A stretch of 64,000 nt of DNA from RGIG8700 sp964568815 (lineage in GTDB: Bacteria; Bacillota; Clostridia; RGIG6154), in the NCBI GenBank assembly GCA_964568815.1, contig CAZMRY010000001.1:1-64000 (forward strand). Direction: 5' to 3'. Positions 51,603 to 62,900 of this stretch are shown here, in pieces; the stretch's first letter is position 1; the number at the start of each line of letters is the position of its first letter. A program made the position numbers and the translations under genes. Below the pieces are notes generated by a model. That model ran no database searches and was not told the origin of the DNA. It saw only the letters and a list, made by a program, of their open reading frames with translations.

Positions 51603-53228
51603 ATGATTTATGTAGCGGCATATTGCAGAGTTTCAACGGACAAGGACGACCAAGCCAACAGCTTTGAAAGTCAAAAATCGTATTTTGAGGAGTACATAAA
51701 ACGAAATCCCGATTGGGAGTTATACGAAATTTACGCAGATGAGGGCTTGTCAGGCACAAACACCAAAAAGCGTGCTGCCTTTAATAAAATGATTGCAGAC
51801 GCACATTTGGGTAAATTCAACCTAATACTTACAAAGGAAGTAAGCAGATTTGCAAGAAATACAGTTGATACTTTGCAATACACAAGGGAGCTGAAAGCAC
51901 TTAATATCAGTGTTTATTTTGCACTTGATAATATTGATACCCTTGCACCTGACGGAGAACTTAGACTAACCATCATGGCATCACTTGCTCAGGAAGAAAG
52001 CCGAAAGACCTCTGAGCGTGTAAAATGGGGACAAAAAAGACAAATGGAAAAAGGTGTGGTATTCGGTCGTGATATGCTCGGATATGATGTGAGAAACGGC
52101 GTTTTGCATATCAACGAAAACGGTGCGGAAATTGTAAGGCTTATTTACCACAAATTTGTATATGAGAAAAAAGGCACATACACTATTGCAAGAGAATTGA
52201 GAGAAGCGGGTTATAAAACCATAACAGGCAATGCAATATGGTCAAATACTGTTATTTTGAAAGTGTTGCGTAATGAAAAGTATTGCGGTGATTTAACACA
52301 AAAGAAAACCTATACACCCGATTATCTTTCGCATAAAAAGAAATATAATCACGGAGAAGAAGAATTTGTAACTTTGACAGACCATCACGAGCCTATCGTT
52401 TCAAGAGAGACTTGGGATATGGCACAGCTTGAGCTTGACAGACGTTCTCCTGATGATTCAATCAAGTTAAGGCACAGTAACCGTTACCCATTGTCGGGCA
52501 AAATCCAATGCGGAGTATGCGGAAACCGATTTGTTTCAAGAACTAAAAAAAGAAAAGACGGAAGCAGATACAAAGCGTGGAGATGCTGTGAAGCAACACA
52601 GCACGGATTGCCCAAGATTGACAAAGCCGAAAATCATATCGGTTGCTCGGTTAATTCACAAATTCGTGATGAATATTTTATGCTTGTCATTCAAAAGGTT
52701 ATAGAAAGCCTGAATGTAAATAAAAAAGCAGTTTTGGACGGTGTTTTAAGTGTATTAAAAACTGTATTTTCCACGAGTAAAAATTCTCCTGAAGATACAG
52801 ACGGTATAAAAAAGAAAATAGAAAATCTTACATCAAAAACTAAGCGTCTTTTGGATTTGTATTTGAGTGAGGATATAACAAAAGAAGAATATCGCACAAA
52901 AAAAGAAAACTGCGAAAATGAAATTTCGCAGTTAAATGAAAAAATGAAAGCTATCCAAAAAGAAACACATTATATGTATGACAGTAATAATGCAATAACT
53001 GAAATCAGGGAATATCTTTCAGATATACTTTATGCAAAAAAACAGGACGAAATATTTTATAAAAACATAATTGACAAGATTGTAGTTTTTGACAGAGAGC
53101 ATTTAGATGTTTATTTAAATTTGCTCCCGCACAGATGGAAAACGGTGTTAAATTCAGCGTTGAGAGCTGATGACCTGTGTGGGAGCAATAAGCCCACGAT
53201 TTACCTATATCGGTTAAGACTCCCTTAG
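51603..53228 (+). CDS. Large serine recombinase
   Basis: This 541-residue protein of the large serine recombinase family has its catalytic Ser at residue 11 (AYCRVSTDKDD), the conserved resolvase-core stretch EVSRFARN, then a recombinase domain, a zinc ribbon (CGVCGNRF with a later C-C pair, residues about 300-345) and a coiled coil (about 400-460). AAAGGAGATGATGAA precedes ATG 51603. Codons from 53202 onward (the final eight residues) are cotJC-side DNA read beyond the attachment core. In the excised circle the frame would instead continue through 42889-43056, giving 588 residues. It is the obvious enzyme for element integration and excision. Confidence 0.93.
   Translation: MIYVAAYCRVSTDKDDQANSFESQKSYFEEYIKRNPDWELYEIYADEGLSGTNTKKRAAFNKMIADAHLGKFNLILTKEVSRFARNTVDTLQYTRELKALNISVYFALDNIDTLAPDGELRLTIMASLAQEESRKTSERVKWGQKRQMEKGVVFGRDMLGYDVRNGVLHINENGAEIVRLIYHKFVYEKKGTYTIARELREAGYKTITGNAIWSNTVILKVLRNEKYCGDLTQKKTYTPDYLSHKKKYNHGEEEFVTLTDHHEPIVSRETWDMAQLELDRRSPDDSIKLRHSNRYPLSGKIQCGVCGNRFVSRTKKRKDGSRYKAWRCCEATQHGLPKIDKAENHIGCSVNSQIRDEYFMLVIQKVIESLNVNKKAVLDGVLSVLKTVFSTSKNSPEDTDGIKKKIENLTSKTKRLLDLYLSEDITKEEYRTKKENCENEISQLNEKMKAIQKETHYMYDSNNAITEIREYLSDILYAKKQDEIFYKNIIDKIVVFDREHLDVYLNLLPHRWKTVLNSALRADDLCGSNKPTIYLYRLRLP
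53175..53215. other. Right attachment-site junction of the cotJC element
   Basis: The arms GGAGCA (53182-53187) and CACGAT (53195-53200) precede the TACCTA core (53202-53207); cotJC sequence follows. Joined with the left end, the arms form an inverted repeat with 7-base spacers on both sides of an 8-base centre, TTACCTAC. The centre of symmetry is the CC/GG dinucleotide (53204-53205). Confidence 0.88.
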
Positions 53229-53310
53229 CTTCGTCGGTTGGCATGGTGTATCTTTGAGAAAGATAGCGGACTGATGCACCAAGTTCACCGTCCGGTCCGC
53301 CATACTCCAT
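53203..53310 (-). pseudogene. cotJC: Interrupted cotJC, 5' part (36 codons)
   Basis: MEYGGPDGELGASVRYLSQR and the following stretch to VLTDIG match the CotJC segment that comes just before the part found at 42506-42892. After codon 36 the frame enters the element. ATG 53310 has no ribosome site, and an in-frame TAA lies 12 bases upstream. The roughly 25 residues that usually precede this point in CotJC are not seen. Either the start is shortened or the 5' end is also damaged. The 53311-53410 gap holds a hairpin (AAGCAT/ATGCTT) and no recognised sporulation promoter. Confidence 0.8.
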
Positions 53311-53410
53311 TTGATATAATTAATAAATTTGTCGAAAATGTGAAAAGCATCACATAAAGACATGCTTCTTTAATTGGTAAAATTTACTAAATTTTATCAA
53401 GGAGCGCATT

Positions 53411-53668
53411 ATGTTAAACTTAATCAAAAGAGCAGTTGGAGACACATTGTATCAAACAAGAATACAAAATGGACTATCGCAAGAGAAAATGGCCGAAAGG
53501 TGCTTTATGTCTTACAGGCAATACAATGACCTAGAAAACGCCAAACGTTTACCCACACTTAATTCTTTTATAGATATTGTAATTGCTTTTGATATAAATG
53601 TCAACTCAATAATTAAATTAATCAAGGAAAGGGGGTACTTTCCCAATGATGACAAAAACTCGGCATAA
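53411..53668 (+). CDS. XRE-family helix-turn-helix protein
   Basis: This 85-residue protein is a Cro/CI-type DNA-binding domain (YQTRIQNGLSQEKMAERCFM; FIDIVIAFDINVNSIIKLI) with a short tail. AAGGAG precedes the start. It lies outside the cotJC element, overlaps the next gene by 23 bases and probably belongs to the neighbouring phage-type module or a small regulatory pair. Confidence 0.85.
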   Translation: MLNLIKRAVGDTLYQTRIQNGLSQEKMAERCFMSYRQYNDLENAKRLPTLNSFIDIVIAFDINVNSIIKLIKERGYFPNDDKNSA

Positions 53669-53882
53669 ATACAAATACACTTACCGCAAAGAGTTTCATA
53701 GCGATTTAAACGGCTATGTTGCTTATGGTATTGAACTTACATCAGGTAATTATCTTCTTGGTTATTTTCCCGATGTCTTTCTTGAAGAACAGAAGGCAAA
53801 GGATTTTGTAAATATGTGCACTAAAGAACAGATTGAACCAGGGCAAATGCAGGATGCTATAGAAGAAGCTTTACTATGCTAA
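53646..53882 (+). CDS. Hypothetical protein, 78 residues
   Basis: The protein reads like a compact alpha/beta domain (YVAYGIELTSGNYLLGYFPD, then a helical tail QMQDAIEEALL). Clostridial small proteins of similar pattern exist (DUF6514-like), but the assignment is weak. It is translationally coupled to the XRE gene by a 23-base overlap and ends just before a strong terminator. Confidence 0.65.
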   Translation: MMTKTRHKYKYTYRKEFHSDLNGYVAYGIELTSGNYLLGYFPDVFLEEQKAKDFVNMCTKEQIEPGQMQDAIEEALLC

Positions 53883-53887
53883 AAACA

Positions 53888-53909
53888 AGAGGAGCATTTC
53901 CGCTCCTCT
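53888..53909. terminator. Bidirectional terminator
   Basis: A perfect 8-bp stem (AGAGGAGC/GCTCCTCT) with a 6-base loop has T runs on both sides. It lies between the small plus-strand genes and the end of the giant minus-strand gene. Confidence 0.85.
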
Positions 53910-53912
53910 GTT

Positions 53913-56900
53913 TTAGTTTAGAAGGTTATATATTCTGTTAGCTCGGTTGAGTGGTACTCCGATTTTGCGAAGTCTTGATATTTTATCTACCTTCTTACTT
54001 CCCTTTCCATCCTTTTGACTATTCATAACCTTAGTCACATAATAGAAAGTTCTTGCATTCATAGAATTCTCACCATAGTTTTGAATATATGCGTCATATC
54101 CTGCCTGCTGATTTTCTGTAAGACTTGAGTAATAATATCCATCCACACTGCTAAAATCATATTGTGTTTTTGTTTCCCCAAACAACGCTATATTTACTTC
54201 TTGTTTTTCTTCAGGTGAAAGACTGTTGTCATTCGCAAGTGCTTCTCTCTTTATAACTGAAAGTTCAGGCTCATATTCCCATTTTTCGTATACTTTTTTT
54301 GTTCTGCCATCTGTCATTGCGAAAAACTTTTCATATTTAGTTTCTTTGCTCACATCATCATGCACATCATAATCATAATACAGTTTAGCAACCTTTTCAG
54401 GTGCAATACCAAAATCAATTAAATCCTGTGCTTTTTCTCTTTTACCTTTTTTGCCATCTTCACCTTTTGAGTAAAAGCTGATTTCTACTTCCGCCTTTTG
54501 TGATGGTGTAAGACCTTTGGTGCTTTCAAGTGTTTCGTGCCTTACCTGAGTTGATGTTTTTGATTTGTCGCCGTCTTTTACGCTTTTAGCTTTGCTTGCA
54601 GCATTAATTGCATTGTATACATCAGTACGGCTTGTTTTTTTATCTTCTATAATTCTTTGATAAAGCTCTGTCTGTTCTGATGTCAGACTTCCAAAACCTT
54701 CCTCAACCCAACCACGAGAACCTTTTGTAGAACTTTTACCCCAAACTGTAGTTTTAATTGCATTACCAATGTTTTTGTCTATTGGATATTGCAGTTCTTC
54801 TTCACCTTTGTTATTAATTTTATAACTTCCACCTTTGTTGTATGCGTTAATACCTTCAACTGTCTTTTTGAGCTGTCCTGCTCCCGCCGGTAGAGTTCGA
54901 TATGATAGAGGTACTACAAACTCGTTAAGAATAATATCCATTTTCTTTTTATTACTAACCTTTTTAGGGTCACTAAATATTTTCACAAGCTCTGTTACAT
55001 CGAACATGCCTGCAGATGCAGGGATTCTGCCGTCAGTTATAATTGATGTGAATGGTAAATCTTCCAAAACATTTACAACAGAATTTCCAATTGCAACAGC
55101 TGGATCTTCTGCTTCATCTTCAAGTTCAATCGCTCCTTCTTCAATTAACATTTCAATTGCATCAAAAGCATTAGGTACTCTAAGTTTTGTAAAATCATCA
55201 ATTCCATCAAGAACAATACCAAGAGGGCTTTGTATTCCGTCATTACCAAACCACTTTTCAAACAAATCAGCGAGCAATTCTGCAGCTAAACTATATTTGA
55301 TAAATCTCCACGATGCTCTAACAATCGCTTCCGCCACTCCTTTAGAATCTTTCTTTGCATATCTGCTTAAATCTTTTGTGATGTTAGATATAAGATTGTT
55401 TGTTTCAAGCATATACTGTGTAATTACTTTACCGCTTTTCGAGTAAAAAAGGGTTGGCATACTTCCATAGCTTCGTCCACCTATAAGCTTTTTTGTATAT
55501 GCATCCGCCTCTCTTATAGCCTCCTCACTTGGCATATTTCTTTTTACTATATTTTGATGATATCTTGCTCTCCAAATTAAGCCAGATGTTAGTGCATCTG
55601 TAAATTCAAGCGGTTTTCCTATTGCATCCAGAAAATGCTTTGGCTTAGACATCGTTTTAACTCTATCAGGATTTCCAACCTTAACTCTGTTAGTCAAGAA
55701 TGTGCTCTTATCATCGAATCCGTCAGGTGTTTTTATATTCTTTAATGTGTGAAATATACCATAAGCTAAATCAACGTATGAGAGTTCTTTTCTTGCTTGT
55801 GGAATAGTGGCAAAGTTCATAAACGGTGTTTTTGCATTTCCAACAATCATATTCGCTCCAATCTTACCTTGGAATCTGCTCCAATTTCTCAAAGTTCTTC
55901 GACCAAGATTATCTTCAACTACTCTATCCAAAAATCCTACTTGCTTACCTGCTAATACATTTGCATATTTATCAAGATTAACAGCGTAGTTTCCAAGCTT
56001 ATTTTTGTACCCTTCCTGAAGCTTTTCACTTATCTGTTTCAGTTTATCTTCATCTGTTAAAGTGTCATTCTCACCTATTTCTGCGATTTTCTCTTTAACA
56101 CCGTCATCTGAATACTTGTATCTTATAGCGTTAGAAAAAGCTCGTACATTCTGAATATCATCAGTATGGAAAATAACATCACAAACACCTGTAACATATT
56201 TTGCAAAGCCATCTATAGCATCATAGTCTGTAATACTATCTTTACTTCTATGAAGTGCATTTGCAAGCCATTTAATGCCGGGTTTTCGGTCTGCTGTTCT
56301 TCCCATTATTTCTGTAGGTAGACTTGTTACAGTATCAGACATAAAGAATTTATTCTCCAAATCAAAACCGAAAGCTCGTCCAAGTTCATTTAAGAATGAA
56401 TCGCCTTTATTTTCAACAAAGTGTGGAAAATAATTTTTTCTGTATTCAACAGGTGCATATCCGTTCCTGATGCGAGCTTCATTCATCATTTCAAAAAGCT
56501 CGTTGTAAATCTTTCTGAATTCACCGATACACTTATCTATCTTGCCATAATCAAGCTTAGGATTTGCATCAATAAAAACATCTGCATCCCTTTTGAGCTG
56601 TGCAAGCTTCTCCCTGTCCTTCTCTATCCAGGATTTCTTACTGTTGACATTCTCTGCTTTTTGTGATACATTATCAGTGTGAACATCGTTATTCCAAACG
56701 TCTTGGACGTACATCTGAGGGACTTTACTGTCATTTAGAGCGGAATCGATGTTCCATTTTTTATTTATTGCATCTTTCAAGCCTGGAATATCCGGTATTG
56801 TTCCTGTAGAGACCTTTATCATTTGCTTATTTGAGAGAATTTTTCCTTTGTCGCTTATTGACTCCAAATAATATGTTACTCCATTATGTCTTTTAACATA

Positions 56901-59900
56901 ATATATTCCTTCTTTACCATCAGGTCTCTTGAGATACAAAACGTCATCATAATTTTCTATAATATCCGGTATTTGTTTTTGGTCTTCAGCTGTAATCGGA
57001 TATTTCTCCTTCGTAAGCTCTCCGTGTGAATTTTTAATATGCCTTATATCATTATCATTCAAAGCATGAAATACATTTGAAACATCAATGCCATACTCTT
57101 TTTTTAAATCATTAATCAAACGTTTATTTACTTTTCCTATAATGATTTGTGCTTTTTGTTTAGGAAACAGATTATTATGTTTTACATTTGTTTCATGCGA
57201 ATATCTATACGCATAATCGACATAAGATTCTATTTCTTCTTTAGTAGCAATATTTTTTCTTGTTCCGATGGTTTTATCAAATATTCCCTGTGCTTTTGTA
57301 TCTTCTTGAATGTCCACTATCTCTCCATTGTCATACTTCGCAAGCTTTTCTTCAAGATATTCTATTTCGCCCTGCGTTTCTCCGAGAAACTGTACTGCAT
57401 AAGCTTCACTGTGTTTGTTACCTTTTGCTACCTTTTGGCTAATTTCAAGTTTATCAATATCATCAAGAAGCTTGTTTTTATATCTGTTGCTTTCAGCCTC
57501 ATGAATGTCTATAGGTTCAAAAATCGCCTCTTTAATTGCATCCGCTTCTTCAGGATTTGTTGTTATATCTTCTATATTTCTCTCCTGTGTTTCTGTAGCA
57601 TAGCGAATACCTCCAAAAACTTTTTTGTCTTTCCAATTATCTGAATTTTCAAGAAGCTTTGTAATTCTTCCAATTCTTTCCGCTCTAACTTTTGTGTTTT
57701 CTTTTTTTATTTCTTTTTCAAGGGTTCTCACAGTTCCGTATGCTTCTATGTACTTATTTATGGCATCTGTATTTAAACCTAATGATTTAATCTTTTCAGA
57801 CCTTATTGCTCCTGAAATAACCTTTTCCGCAATTTCTTTTTCTTCTTCGGTTATGAGCAATTTTCCCATAATCTTTTCTGCGTTCTTTCTTGCTGAAGAA
57901 AGTTCACTATATGCGTTTCTAAGATATGCAACCTGTTCTTTTTCATTTCTTTCAATCTCAACAGTTGGTTTTTCATCTGCAAGCGAATCATTAAAGTGCT
58001 TTACTTCATACAGATGGTCTTTGAATTCATATACTGCCTTTTCAAATTCGTGCTTTAAGTGTCCCTTTGCTTCATCTGTGTTATAATATGCATCAAGAGT
58101 TATTTCTTCTTTTCTTAAGCTGTCCGATACTTCCATTATCTTAAGCATACGGTCAGATGATGAAAGAATATCATCAGGGAACAGACTTGGGTGCATTTCG
58201 TTTAATTCCTGATATATACTGTCAACAGATGTTCCGCTTGTTGAAGAAACAGAAAGTCTTCCCATATATCTTCTTATGTCCTTAAAGAAATCAGGAATGT
58301 CAGCTGCAGACTCGCTGTCAAAGTAAATTTTGGTATTTCTTAGATAGTTTCTTAAATCTGCATATCCTTTATATGCTTCATCATTTACTATTTTACCGTT
58401 TTTATATGCTTCTTCAAAAAGTCTGTCAATGGTTTCCTGTGAAAGCTTGCCTGTCTTCATATACTCTGTTGACATTTCCTGAATTATAGGCTTTAAAAAC
58501 TCTCTTGCAGTTCCAAGACGAACAGACATTGCATCTGCTACTTTTCTTACAGCATCATTCTCATATCTTTCAAGTCTTGTTCTTGATTTAGCTGTTGACT
58601 GATATTCAGGTGCTGTTGTTTCGTTTTCTTCTGATATTACTGCTCCGAGTAAATATTTTTTGTCCTCTTGCATAGAATAATCATTGACAGTTTCCATAGA
58701 CTGTGGTATATTGTCTATAGAGGTTGACTCATTTATATCTGAAGCACTATTTTCAGTGTGAGGTAGGTACGAGTCAACCTCTAAATTTATATCATAGAAT
58801 ACATTCCCAAATTTTGCTTTTCCAACTCTAACTACAGAATTAAAAATAACATTGTCAATTCTCACCTTCCCTCTATAATTCTCAAATCCGTTTTGTTTGA
58901 ACAACTTATGATTTTTATGGTCTGGGCTTTGCCAATTCGCATTAGCATTCATAAGAAGGTCTTGAAGGCTGGGGACAAGACGCATTTTTTGATTAAACAT
59001 TTCAGGATTGTTTTTAAGTAGCTCCGCACTTTCTTCACTGTGTGTAAACTCTTCTGCACTTAGTCGAATAAAAACAATTTCCTTTCCATTGTTATCTTTC
59101 ACGGTAACTTTGTTATCACGATTTGCAATCAAATATGAATAAGCTGCATCTCTATATTCCTCAGGTGTATTCAAACCTTTAAAAATATCTTTACCGGTCT
59201 CAACTATCCAAATGTCATTACCCTTATTGTCTTTCCCCTTATAAGCAGAATAGTTATCATCCGCAAACACCGTATCATCTCCACCGATATAAGGAACTGT
59301 CTTTTTAAGATATTCTTTATCCATTCCTTTTCTGTGAACAACTTCTCTGGCTTCAATCTCCCCGGCAGTCTTTTCATATAACCCCTGTGCAGTCATAGGT
59401 GTGTTATCATCAAGAAGAATAGATTCCTCAAATAAAGAATTGTCATATTCCATAAATAATAATCCGTAATCTTTATCCTCTGCAAGTTCATCATACAGTC
59501 TGTCAATTGTTTCAGGCTTTAGATTTCCGTTGCGTTGTGAATTGTAGTAATTTGAAACAAGTATTCTAAATCTGTCATCCATTCCTTCGTAAGCTTCTTT
59601 TCTCTGCTGTCTTAGTTCTAAAATTCTTCTTTCGTATTTACCTATCTTTCCTTCTTCTCTTAACTTGTTCTCCCAATAAGCAACACTTGAACCTCTTGCA
59701 AACCCTTCTATATCCTGAACTGCATGTTGCACTTCGTGTAGTAATGTATATAAAGTAAAGCTGTTATCCATTCCGTCTCTAATTGTTATAGTCTTGTTTT
59801 TTCTGTCATAGCTTCCGTATTCAGAAATATCTTTCTTAAACACAATTCTTAAATCTTTCAACTGCGGATATGCCTCATAAAGTTCAGGATGGTCAAAATA

Positions 59901-62900
59901 TGCTTCAAGCCTGTCCTGTGTACCTGCGTCAGGTGTTACCTTGCCATTTTGTGTGAAAGTATTACTCCAGATATTTTTAAGCTTTTCATATTCTTTCTTT
60001 TCTGCTTCAGTAAGCTCTCTTCCACCTTCCATTTCAAGAATGTATCTGTTCTGAATATCAAGAAGCTCTCTGTATCTCGCATAATCAGGATGGTCTTTCT
60101 TAAATACAAGGTCGCCTTTTCTTACAAATCTTGCATTATCATCAGGAATTTCATATCTCCACCTTTTGTCTATTCCTTTATACCAACCTGTCTTTTTGAA
60201 GATTTCAGACTGCGGTTCGCCTTTAAGGTTCATTCGCCTTGCCTCTGCCAATGTCTTATTATTTGCTACAACAGAAGTCTCCCCGCCTAAAAGATGTTGT
60301 TTCCCATTACTTCCCTGTGCATCATTCTGACCTTTTTGCATATTATTAGTATTGACATTTCCATTAGGATATGTTATTCTTTTTATAGAACCATAGTTGG
60401 TTACACCAAACGGCAATTGCAGCCTAGTCCGTGTAAGCCAATTATTGGTTCTTTTTATATTAGGCTCAACATAAAGAATATCGCTTGTATCTATAATGCT
60501 CTGCGTTTGTACAACACTATTAGGGTTATTATTTTTCCTACTATGAGTACTTACAACCTTAATTTCATCAAGTACAACACCACTCTTGTCTTTTAATGGC
60601 AACAATTCCAAAACAGCCATTATTGGCAGTCCATCAGAATCATAAACCTCTCCAAACATAGTTATCCTGCTATCAAAACCTTTTGACTGCATAACAATTA
60701 TTGGCTTCTCTAAAATCTCAGGCACCTGTTTAAGAATATCATCAGTCAAATAGCTATGTTTTTTTAATGATGTATTGATTTTGTTTGTGTCCCAGGTAAT
60801 TTTTTGGTCTTTCACTCCAATGCTCTGCAATGCTGAAGATGTCGTTCCTATATTCAAAGACTGTCTATCAGGTCTCCCATTAGCAACCCAATTATCATAA
60901 TCATTTACAAAGTTTTCATTAAGCAAATACCTCTTTTCTCCGCTCCCTTCTTTCGAAAATCTTACATTCCCCTCTTCGTCAACAAAAGGTGTTGCGTTTG
61001 AGTTGTCAATTGTTTTTCTTCTTTCTTTTAAGGCTCTGTCAAAGATATCAAGTGCTCTTTCGATATCACTTAAATCCTGTTCTGTACCTGTTATCGCGCT
61101 TTTAACCTTGTTATAAGCAGCTTTAAGAGCATTAAACATTCTTACTGCAACATTTCTGTTCTGCATTACAATTCTGTTTATGACCTTTTCATCAAGTCTT
61201 TTCATAGTAAAGTTGGCAACAAGCTCTTTGTCAATATCTTCTTTACCGCTGACTTTGTCGCCATATCTTTCAGCTATTGTGTTATATGCTTCTTTGTAGC
61301 TGTCTGTGTTTTCACCGCCATACATAATATCAAATGCAATCTTTTTATATGCACTATACAAATCACTGTTTTCAATGTTATGTGTTACCTCGTGAAGTGC
61401 AACCATCGCACCGAGTCTTGTTTTAGCGTTTGCACTGTTTATGTGAATTACTCCGTCCTGTACAAATCCCATATTGTCAACAAGCTTTTTATTGCCCATT
61501 TCGTCTGTAACTTCAACCGCATCCAAATCTTCAATAACGATTTTTGAATTTGAAAGCTTTGCAAGACCTTCTATTACTTTAACAGGTGCAGAGTCAGGAC
61601 TTAAAACCCAATCCTTTGAATATACTGTCACAAGTCCGCTTTTGCTTTGTTCAAGCTTAAGCCCTTTTTCAACATATCCGCCTGTTATTTCAAAAGGATT
61701 ATGATTTTCAGACACAACCGAATGTTTAATAATCATACCCGCTTCTTCGTCTGTCAAAACTTTGCCATTTTCCATTTTCTGTTCAATACGATTAGCAAAA
61801 TCAACAATTTCCGTATTTGTGCTATTCTTACAATATGTTACCGCATCCGCAATGTATTCATCAAATAGCTTAGCCTGTTTTACCGTTTTTCCTAACTCTG
61901 ATGTGTTGACTGTGTCAACAGCATCTCTGTAGCTTGCAATTGCAGATTTAACTGTACCTGTGCTTCCTGCAGAAATGATAAATCCTGCAAGTGCTGATGA
62001 TTTCATTTGTGCGAAATCTTCCTTTGTGTATGAAGCAAAATCAAAAGTTTCTTTCAAAAGTTCAATCGCAGATACTGTTTCACCTCTCTCTGCATGTTTG
62101 CCCGCAACAATTTCAGTTCCTGTTTGAAGGAATTCTTCCGCTCCTTCCCCAACACCTTCTATTGCTTGTTTGCCTAAAAACTTCATACTGTTTACTGCAA
62201 TCTGAGCACCTTTTTCGCTCATTTTTCCTTTTCTGAGAATTGCCATTATTCCGTCTTCGAGTTTTTCAGCCCCTATTTTTTTACTTACGGTTTTCCCTCC
62301 AAAGATAAGCTTATCCGCAATATAACTTATTCCAAACTCAAGTGTCGCTTCAACAAGTGCTGTGTTTGTTGCAAGTGCTTTTATATCTTCTTCCGACATA
62401 TCGCTATTTTGAAGAAGTTCTACATATTGACTTCCAACTGTTCTTCTGAACATATCAGCTGACGACGCAGCTGCACCTCCTATTCTTGCTCCCGTTAACG
62501 GATTACCCATAAAGACACCCAGTGTCGCTCCTGCAAGCTGTCCCACTGCCTGTGCCTTTGATTGATTTATAAACTGTGGAGCATAGTTTGAAAGTGTAGA
62601 AACAAAAGTATCAAAAGCATTATTATCCGTATATGCCTCTTTGTTGTTTTCTCTTAATCTCTTGTCTAATTGCTGATACACTTCCGCTGCCTCAATATCA
62701 TCAGTTGCATATTCCCAAGAGTTCGCACCTGTATCCGCAATCTTTTCTCCTATTGTACCGCTTTTAAAATTTGCTCCTATTCTTCCAAACAAGCCGTCAT
62801 CATATTCATTATCTTTATTTTCATCATAATACTTATACGCCTTGATTTTATCATCAGCAAGAACTATTTTACCTTCCGTTTTCATATTTCTGTCATATCT

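Larger units (their letters stand above)
42889..53201. mobile_element. 10,313-bp serine-recombinase element inserted in cotJC
   Basis: The element lies between two TACCTA cores (42889-42894 and 53202-53207). Precise exchange between them would rejoin cotJC in frame as LTDIG-TEELAH, exactly as in intact family members. Gene content: XRE regulator, hsdR, hsdM-hsdS fusion, HEPN-like zinc-ribbon gene, DUF3990/XRE toxin-antitoxin pair, a small ORF and a large serine recombinase at the right edge. No conjugation, replication or virion genes are seen. It resembles skin-type intervening elements of sporulation genes in layout, combined with a defence island. Confidence 0.88.

Noticed and set aside
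54835..55446. 203-codon plus-strand open frame
   Set aside because: It lies wholly inside the giant phage gene on the other strand, has no ribosome site and shows low-complexity Ser-rich shadow composition.
57147..58086. Two long plus-strand open frames (165 and 153 codons)
   Set aside because: They are antisense to the giant gene, Phe/Ser-rich from complementing Lys/Glu codons, with no family match.
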